Source: an uncultured Candidatus Saccharibacteria bacterium
GTDB taxonomy: Bacteria > Patescibacteriota > Saccharimonadia > Saccharimonadales > Saccharimonadaceae
DNA length: 64,000 nucleotides
Direction: 5' to 3'
NCBI GenBank assembly: GCA_947302355.1
Contig: CAMYUU010000004.1
Location: 1 to 64,000, forward strand
Position 1 is the first letter of the stretch; every line of letters starts with the position of its first letter. The translations under genes were made by a program, and so were the position numbers. Shown here in pieces: positions 58,942-64,000 of the stretch. A model generated the notes under the pieces. It had not been told where the DNA came from, searched no databases, and worked only from the letters and a program-made list of their open reading frames with translations.

Positions 58942-59892
58942 ATGACTACAAAAAACATTCATGAGGCATCGCTTGCTAGCGTAAAAGAGTTAGGCGAAAA
59001 TAGCGCAGAGTTCGTTATTAAACCTCTCTATTATGGGTACGGTAATACGCTTGGTAATTCTTTGCGTCGGGTGCTCTTGTCGAGCGTGAAGGGGGCTGCG
59101 ATTACAGCTTTCTCTATCGAAGGTACGAGCCATGAATATGCAACTATTCCAGGCGTAAAAGAAGACGCAGTTGACATCATGTTGAATCTTAAAAACATTC
59201 GTTTTAAGATGCATACAGATGCTCCAGTTGAGCTAGATTTGGAGATGCGTGGGGATAAACAATCAGAGAAAGATGGCGAAAAACGGGTAGTAGCTGGTGA
59301 CATTAAGCTGCCTGCTGAAGTAGAAATTGCCAACCCGAATCAAGTAATTTGCCATATCGATGATCCTAAAAAGACCATTAAGATGCACTTTGTGGTAGAA
59401 ACCGGTAGGGGTTATCTTACTATCGAGAAGTCAAGTGAAGACAGACTTCACTCTGATATGATTGCAATTGATGCAGTCTTTTCTCCAGTGCTAAGAGTAA
59501 GATATAAAGTAGAGAATACTCGTGTAGGTCAAGATACTAATTTGCAGCAATTAACTATGACGGTTGATACTGATGGCACCATTACGCCACAAGAAGCTTT
59601 CGAAGAAGCTGCTGCTATTTTAGTAAACCAGTATTCAGCATTGGCTGGGAGCACCAGGGTCGAATCAGCTCCAATGCCAGGTACACGTCGTGAGGAAGAA
59701 GATTCAGGCCTTTCTTTGCCAATTGAAGAGCTTGATCTTTCCGCGCGTACCGCTAATGCACTTCTAAACAATGATATCAAGACAATAAGAGATTTGATTA
59801 CTCTATCTGAGACTGATCTCAAAGACTTGAAAGGATTTGGGCAGAAGGCGTTAGATGAAGTAAAAGAAAAGTTAACGGAGTTTAATATTTAA
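58942..59892 (+). CDS. rpoA: RNA polymerase alpha subunit
   Basis: 316 aa. N-terminal assembly domain (NSLRRVLLSSVKGAAITAF, GVKEDAVDIMLNLKNIR) joined by a linker to a C-terminal domain (about 250-316) with helix-hairpin-helix GFGQKALDEVKEKL, the DNA- and activator-binding part. AGGAGAAAAGG lies before the ATG. Complete and of usual length. Confidence 0.96.
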   Translation: MTTKNIHEASLASVKELGENSAEFVIKPLYYGYGNTLGNSLRRVLLSSVKGAAITAFSIEGTSHEYATIPGVKEDAVDIMLNLKNIRFKMHTDAPVELDLEMRGDKQSEKDGEKRVVAGDIKLPAEVEIANPNQVICHIDDPKKTIKMHFVVETGRGYLTIEKSSEDRLHSDMIAIDAVFSPVLRVRYKVENTRVGQDTNLQQLTMTVDTDGTITPQEAFEEAAAILVNQYSALAGSTRVESAPMPGTRREEEDSGLSLPIEELDLSARTANALLNNDIKTIRDLITLSETDLKDLKGFGQKALDEVKEKLTEFNI

Positions 59893-59893
59893 T

Positions 59894-60310
59894 ATGCATC
59901 GCCACAGTTATAAAGGCCGTAAATTCGGTCGTGAAACTGATCAGAGGTTGGCACTCACTCGTGGGCTGATGTGCTCTCTTATCAGATATCAATCTATTAC
60001 TACTACTCTGGCTCGAGCTAAAGAAATCCGTAGAAAGATGGAAAAACTAATTACGATGGCAAAGAAGGGGGATTTGCATAATCGTAGATTAGTGATTTCA
60101 AGATTGAATGATTTAGAGGCTGCTACGTTATTAGTTGACGTAATTGCACCTCAGATTGAACGAAATTCTGGATATCTTAGGATAGAACGAGCTGGATTTA
60201 GGCGTGGGGATAATTCGGAAATGGCAACCATCAGTTTTGTTGATGAATTGTCCATGGAGGCCCCAGCTGAAGAAAAGCCGGCTAAGAAGGCTAAAAAGGA
60301 GGCTAAGTAA
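59894..60310 (+). CDS. rplQ: 50S ribosomal protein L17
   Basis: 138 aa. Exit-tunnel protein. Signs: MHRHSYKGRKFGRETDQRLALTR near start (given in part), LITMAKKGDLHNRR and the C-terminal GYLRIERAGFRRGDNSEMA. Short Lys/Ala/Glu tail. It follows rpoA by one base, the usual order, and overlaps rplM by one. Confidence 0.94.
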   Translation: MHRHSYKGRKFGRETDQRLALTRGLMCSLIRYQSITTTLARAKEIRRKMEKLITMAKKGDLHNRRLVISRLNDLEAATLLVDVIAPQIERNSGYLRIERAGFRRGDNSEMATISFVDELSMEAPAEEKPAKKAKKEAK

Positions 60311-60735
60311 TGAAAACTTATAGTCAGAAAGCCTCAGAAATAAAGCGCGAATGGTATCTAGTAGATGCTTCTACTATGCCGCTTGGTAAGCTTGCGGTAA
60401 TTATTGCTGATAAACTAATGGGCAAGTCGAAGGTTACTTATACTCCACACATTGATAATGGCGATTATGTTGTTGTAATCAATGCAAAAGATGTAAAGGT
60501 AACTGGTGACAAAATGATTCAAAAGAAATACTATCGTCACAGTGGATATCCTGGTGGTATTTCCGAGTTGAAGCTTGAGGAAGTAATTGAAAAAGATCCT
60601 ACTCGTGTGATTCGTGAGGCAGTAAAAGGGATGCTCCCAAAGAATAAATTGGCCGCTGACCGTATGAAGAGATTGCGCGTATTCGCTGATTCTGAACATA
60701 CGCATGAGGCGCAAAGCCCAAAGGAGATTAAATAA
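60310..60735 (+). CDS. rplM: 50S ribosomal protein L13
   Basis: 141 aa. Early large-subunit assembly protein. KREWYLVDASTMPLGKLAV, YVVVINAKDVKVTGDK and the HSGYPGGI and GMLPKNKLAADRMKRLRVF stretches are typical. It forms the standard rplM-rpsI pair with the next gene, whose first base overlaps its stop. Confidence 0.96.
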   Translation: MKTYSQKASEIKREWYLVDASTMPLGKLAVIIADKLMGKSKVTYTPHIDNGDYVVVINAKDVKVTGDKMIQKKYYRHSGYPGGISELKLEEVIEKDPTRVIREAVKGMLPKNKLAADRMKRLRVFADSEHTHEAQSPKEIK

Positions 60736-61136
60736 TGGTTGCTACGAAAAAATATGTATATGGGTTGGGCCGTCGTAAGGCTTCTACGGCTACTGCTCGT
60801 CTGTACAAGGGTAAAGGTCAAATAACAATCAATGATAAGCCTGCTCTAGATTATCTTTCTGGAAACAAGACTTATCTTGCCGAAATTACGGATCCTTTAG
60901 CTATTGCGGGAAAGCAGAAAGATTATGATATCACAATCTTGGCCAAAGGTGGTGGTTTGGCTGGCCAAGTAGATGCAATTAAGCTTGCGATTTCTAAAGC
61001 TTTGACCGCTGAGGCTCCAGATCTTCGTCCAGTACTCAAGAAGGCTGGTATGATGAAGCGTGATCCACGCGAAAAAGAACGCAAGAAGTATGGCTTGCGC
61101 TCAGCTCGTCGCAAAGAGCAATTCTCGAAGCGTTAA
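60735..61136 (+). CDS. rpsI: 30S ribosomal protein S9
   Basis: 133 aa. Its C-terminal tail reaches the P-site anticodon loop. Recognised by YGLGRRKASTATARLYKG, KGGGLAGQVDAIKLAISKAL and the end GLRSARRKEQFSKR, whose last Lys-Arg touches tRNA. It ends the alpha operon; six nt after the stop a 165-nt palindrome begins. Confidence 0.96.
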   Translation: MVATKKYVYGLGRRKASTATARLYKGKGQITINDKPALDYLSGNKTYLAEITDPLAIAGKQKDYDITILAKGGGLAGQVDAIKLAISKALTAEAPDLRPVLKKAGMMKRDPREKERKKYGLRSARRKEQFSKR

Positions 61137-61141
61137 AGTTA

Positions 61142-61306
61142 AGCAAATTAAAGCATTTTTCTCGACGTTGGAATACGCGCCGTACAAAAATTACAACGGA
61201 TTAGGCGGACTCGTCCCGGTATTTCAGTACCGGCTACTCGTCCGTAACCGTTGTAATTTTATCGGGCGATTCCAAAGTGTCTCGAAAAACTGCTTTAATT
61301 TGCTTC
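61142..61306. repeat. 165-nt near-perfect palindrome (MITE-like or structured RNA)
   Basis: Outer 15-bp arms AAGCAAATTAAAGCA / TGCTTTAATTTGCTT match perfectly. Inside are TTGGAAT / ATTCCAA, a 13-bp AAATTACAACGG-type arm, CGGAC / GTCCG and CCGGTA / TACCGG around a TTTCAG loop. No coding frame. It probably also ends the rpsI operon, as no other terminator is visible. Confidence 0.85.
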
Positions 61307-61321
61307 CTTGATACGTTTACG

Positions 61322-61330
61322 TGATATAAT
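61322..61330 (+). promoter_or_regulatory. Extended -10 promoter of tRNA-Ala
   Basis: TGATATAAT (box 61325-61330) 8 nt before the mature tRNA 5' end. No clear -35. Confidence 0.7.
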
Positions 61331-61338
61331 AAAGTTAT

Positions 61339-61414
61339 GGGGTGTTAGCTCAGCTGATAGAGCGCTGCATTCGCATTGCAGAGGTCAGGAGTTTGAATCT
61401 CCTACACTCCACCA
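61339..61414 (+). tRNA. tRNA-Ala (anticodon CGC)
   Basis: 76 nt with encoded CCA. The acceptor stem GGGGTGT / ACACTCC carries a G3-U70 pair, the alanine identity element. D-arm with AGCTCAGCTGATAGAGC, a five-pair anticodon stem CTGCA / TGCAG around TTCGCAT (anticodon CGC at 61372-61374, reading GCG), and the TTTGAAT T-loop. Confidence 0.95.
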
Positions 61415-61466
61415 AAATCGGAAAGCCAAGAGTTATATAGTCAAACCGTAATTTGAGCATAGGCAA

Positions 61467-61490
61467 AATCCCGCCATTTCTGGCGGGATT
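61467..61490 (-). terminator. Terminator of the BI-1 gene
   Basis: 9-bp stem AATCCCGCC / GGCGGGATT with a six-nt loop; on the minus strand it ends in TTTT, matching the gene at 61505. Confidence 0.82.
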
Positions 61491-61504
61491 CGGCTTGTGG
61501 GAGC

Positions 61505-62164
61505 TTAATCACGATCACGGCTCTCTGCGATGGAGAGTGTTCTAAGAAATAGGTTGACGATGTCAAGATATAAGTCTATGCAGGTATCGATGGCGCTGTT
61601 TGCTGTATAAGGTTTGTTCTGGGCTATTGCCCAGTCGTATCCAATGTAACAACAGAAAATCAATGCCACGATGATTTCCCAAATTGTTGGCATGTTCATC
61701 TTAAACATAAGTACGCAGAGAAGTTCTACGACGACAGCGGCAGATAATGCGATAAGAAGTGTGCCCCCCATCGAACGGAAAACCTTTGGGAATAATGTGC
61801 TGGTTGCCATCATAACTACTGTAACGCTAGCAGTTACGAGAATCACATTCTTGATTAAGTTTGGAGACACACCGGCTAGGCAAATACTGAGTACTGCGCC
61901 AGCTGGTACGACTATGAAGTTGTAGCCGATGAAGCTAACAACGAAGCTGTCGCTAATCTTGCTTATGAATATGCCGATGATTGACAGTACCAAGTAGCCG
62001 ATCAGGAGTAGACCGAGATTCCACGCAAGAAAGGCCTCCGTGAAATTCTGGATTACCAGATAGTTGACAACGAATCCATAAAACAGGATTGCGCCAATCA
62101 GGCCATTGTACTGAGCTACGCTGAGCTCTTCTTTTATATGGGCACCATACTTTCTTGATTCCAT
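61505..62164 (-). CDS. Bax inhibitor-1 (BI-1/YccA-like) family membrane protein
   Basis: 219 aa with seven hydrophobic segments and a short polar end. The C-terminal ending TCIDLYLDIVNLFLRTLSI is the BI-1 family signature. Family members are pH-dependent calcium leak channels or protease modulators such as YccA. Preceded by AAGGAGGTTAAATC and a minus-strand TGATATACT. Role in this host is unknown. Confidence 0.86.
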   Translation of the reverse strand: MESRKYGAHIKEELSVAQYNGLIGAILFYGFVVNYLVIQNFTEAFLAWNLGLLLIGYLVLSIIGIFISKISDSFVVSFIGYNFIVVPAGAVLSICLAGVSPNLIKNVILVTASVTVVMMATSTLFPKVFRSMGGTLLIALSAAVVVELLCVLMFKMNMPTIWEIIVALIFCCYIGYDWAIAQNKPYTANSAIDTCIDLYLDIVNLFLRTLSIAESRDRD

Positions 62165-62235
62165 GATTTAACCTCCTTGTAATGAACTTTCCATGCGAAT
62201 CACGACGAGTATCTCGTTTTCGCTCGAACTGTTTT

Positions 62236-62244
62236 AGTATATCA
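62236..62244 (-). promoter_or_regulatory. Extended -10 promoter of the BI-1 gene
   Basis: Minus strand TGATATACT (box 62236-62241). Leader ~65 nt, including an AAGGAGG site. Confidence 0.6.
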
Positions 62245-62356
62245 CAAATCGGTTGTTTTGCCTATTGTTGCATTATCGACTTTTTGTTATTTATGCGTCA
62301 TGATGTAAGTATTGTATTTATTTTCGCCCTTTATAGGTCATAGAGATGCCAATGGA

Positions 62357-62394
62357 AAAGGGAATTACGCTTTTTCCGAGGCGCCCTTTTTCAT
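62357..62394 (-). terminator. Probable terminator of glyA
   Basis: GAAAAAGGG / CCCTTTTCC arms around ~20 nt, just after the glyA stop on the minus strand. The following bases are not T-rich, so it is weak. Confidence 0.5.
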
Positions 62395-62397
62395 GTT

Positions 62398-63786
62398 TTA
62401 ATTATGGATGTTAGGGATGGGGAACCGCAAAGCTAGTTTTTTAACTTGGTCTCTGATAATTGCGAATTTTTCTGGTTGGAAAGATTCGATATTTTCGACT
62501 CCGTTTTCGTCCGCTTCTTGACAGAGCTCTGCTATTTCTTTCATCCAATTTGCAAGTTTTTTCATTTCCGCTTCTCCCATTCCGCGAGTGGTGATAGCTG
62601 GTGTACCGAGTCTGACCCCATTTGGTTTGAATGCTCCGCCGGTATCACCGGGAAGGGCGTTAGCATTTAGCGTCAGTCCGACTAGATCCAGGGCTTTTTC
62701 GTACATTTTGCCGTTGATACCGAAACTTTGCATCATGTCGATCAGAATTAGATGATTATCGGTGCCATTACCTTGAAGAATGAAGCCGTGGTTTTTGAGC
62801 TCTTTGGCGAGTGCTTTGGCATTCTTAATGATGTTTTCGGCGTAAGTTTTGAACTCTGGTTGGAGGGCTTCGCCGAATGCTACAGCTTTTGCGGCAATAA
62901 TATGCTCTAGAGGGCCACCTTGGGTGCCAGGGAATACAGCCTTGTCAATCATAGTCGGGATGTTGTTGAGATTTTTTTCTGCTATTTTTTTAAGTGGCGA
63001 GCCGACATTTCCCATACTTAGGATTAAGCCACCCCTAGGACCACGTAAGGTTTTATGGGTGGTGGTAGTCATTACATTGAAACCGTATTTTAAGGGGTTT
63101 GGATGAACTTTGGCGGCGATGAGCCCGGCTACGTGAGCCATATCGGCCATTAGCAGAATTTCGTGCCCCCATTTTTCCTCGGCTTTTTGGCGGATTTTAG
63201 CAACGCGTTCAAAATCCGGTATCTTCATGAAGGCTGAATATCCAATTAAGATAAGTTTGACGTCATTTCCCAATGCCAATTCCTCAATTTGCGCATAGTC
63301 AAGGTCGCCAGTTTCATCGGTGCCATAAGGGATAAAGTTATAGATTTTAGCACTACGCGTAACTGGTGATCCGTGAGTTAAGTGTCCGCCATGGCCTAAA
63401 TTCATTGCGAGAATATTGTCTCCTGGTTCACACCAGGCGAAGTAGACTGCTTCGTTAGCGTTAGCTCCAGAGTGAGGTTGGACATTGGCGTGATCTGCAT
63501 CGAAAAGTCGGCACGCGCGTTCGATTGCTAATCTTTCGATGCGGTCGACATTTTGTTGCCCACCATAGTAGCGATAGTTCGGCAGAATTTCTTGAGAGAT
63601 TTTTTCTTCATCCCAATCTCGCAAACCAGTAAAACTGGGGTACCCTTCGGAGTATTTATTAGTTAAAACTGAACCCATGGCCTCTAGTACGGCTTTTGAA
63701 ACATAGTTTTCGCTAGGGATAAGCTCGAGCCCTTCTACTTGTCGCTTAATTTCATTATCTATCAAATTGAAAACAACATCTTGCAT
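62398..63786 (-). CDS. glyA: Serine hydroxymethyltransferase
   Basis: 462 aa PLP enzyme that converts serine and tetrahydrofolate to glycine and 5,10-methylene-THF. SGANANEAVYFA and LGHGGHLTHG form part of the active site; the PLP-binding lysine is in TTTTHKTLRGPRGG. PHSGA precedes, and GTQGGPLEH is the typical later loop. Start ATG 63786 follows AAGGAGAAATC. It lies 19 nt behind folA, and the two form a one-carbon folate unit. Confidence 0.96.
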   Translation of the reverse strand: MQDVVFNLIDNEIKRQVEGLELIPSENYVSKAVLEAMGSVLTNKYSEGYPSFTGLRDWDEEKISQEILPNYRYYGGQQNVDRIERLAIERACRLFDADHANVQPHSGANANEAVYFAWCEPGDNILAMNLGHGGHLTHGSPVTRSAKIYNFIPYGTDETGDLDYAQIEELALGNDVKLILIGYSAFMKIPDFERVAKIRQKAEEKWGHEILLMADMAHVAGLIAAKVHPNPLKYGFNVMTTTTHKTLRGPRGGLILSMGNVGSPLKKIAEKNLNNIPTMIDKAVFPGTQGGPLEHIIAAKAVAFGEALQPEFKTYAENIIKNAKALAKELKNHGFILQGNGTDNHLILIDMMQSFGINGKMYEKALDLVGLTLNANALPGDTGGAFKPNGVRLGTPAITTRGMGEAEMKKLANWMKEIAELCQEADENGVENIESFQPEKFAIIRDQVKKLALRFPIPNIHN

Positions 63787-63805
63787 GATTTCTCCTTAAT
63801 TTAGT

Positions 63806-64000
63806 TTATGATTTTTCGTATTTGACGATAGTGTAGCCTAGATCATTTTCGCTTCCTTCATGTAGGATTGTTTTATAATATTTCGTTTTGTCGAAATCTG
63901 GGAAAAAGGTAGTTGCTTCGGAATCTGAGGCGTCAATTTCGGTAAGATAAATGGTCTTTGCATAGGGGAGGAATAATTTATAAATCATGCCGCCGCCAAT
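63806..64000 (-). CDS. folA: Dihydrofolate reductase (3' end; cut by window edge)
   Basis: The C-terminal ~65 residues are visible; the start lies beyond the window. GGGMIYKLFLPYA is the late NADPH-site glycine segment of DHFR (IGGGxIY), and TIYLTEID followed by TTFFPDFD are the end strands. Reduces dihydrofolate to tetrahydrofolate. glyA 19 nt downstream uses that product. Confidence 0.9.
   Translation of the reverse strand: MGGGMIYKLFLPYAKTIYLTEIDASDSEATTFFPDFDKTKYYKTILHEGSENDLGYTIVKYEKS

Noticed and set aside
62300-62397. Inverted words as an insertion-sequence end
   Set aside because: Better explained as a terminator of glyA; no transposase or direct repeats nearby.

Overview
The window reads as a chromosomal segment of a Patescibacteria/CPR bacterium, most likely a Saccharibacteria (TM7) lineage. 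This is inferred from gene content, not from a database search. Supporting signs are: no L30 gene between rpsE and rplO, which is a CPR hallmark; no L29 gene between rplP and rpsQ; compact tRNA synthetases; an FtsEX/CHAP-hydrolase division cluster in a Gram-positive style; cell-surface proteins ending in a PDTG sorting signal with a sortase encoded in the same window; and lactate dehydrogenase as the only central-metabolism enzyme seen. UGA is used as a normal stop (for example in rnc), so this is not one of the UGA-recoding CPR groups.

Layout. 1-6310: S10/spc ribosomal cluster (rplC partial, rplD, W, B, rpsS, rplV, rpsC, rplP, rpsQ, rplN, X, E, rpsN, H), closed by a terminator. 6311-12900: two large secreted surface proteins, each with its own promoter and terminator, splitting the spc operon. 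12913-15218: the operon resumes (rplF, rplR, rpsE, rplO). 15266-26680: an FKBP, a YdcK-like beta-helix protein, small membrane proteins, exonuclease I, LDH, a DUF2207-type protein, MetRS and an aquaporin-like channel. 26692-29341: one large orphan membrane protein. 29362-32708: pheS-pheT. 32721-38350: ftsE, ftsX, a CHAP hydrolase, a CtpA-type protease and a glycosyltransferase. 38371-43725: leuS, a SPOUT methylase, a glutaredoxin and a mosaic adhesin. 43771-45779: rpmF, nusB, Nudix, rnc. 46223-47194: rpsP and khpA. 47207-54806: rpoB-rpoC with a long leader. 54880-61136: secY, sortase, infA, rpmJ, rpsM, K, D, rpoA, rplQ, M, rpsI. 61142-63999: a 165-nt palindrome, tRNA-Ala, and on the minus strand a BI-1 protein, glyA and a partial folA.

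How it fits together. Most of the window is the core expression machinery (ribosome, RNA polymerase, SecY, IF-1, RNase III, NusB). It is combined with a surface-display route: SecY exports proteins with signal peptides, and the sortase encoded in overlap with secY is the obvious candidate to anchor the two PDTG proteins lying inside the ribosomal cluster. FtsEX, the CHAP hydrolase and the S41 protease form an envelope/division block.

Three features stand out. First, at least nine genes have a TATAAT box (often TGnTATAAT) only 6-8 nt before the ATG, implying leaderless mRNAs. Second, RpoC, S4, S14, L32 and L36 have all lost their zinc-binding cysteines. Third, palindromic repeat elements appear to have been inserted in frame into leuS, one of them matching an intergenic copy upstream.
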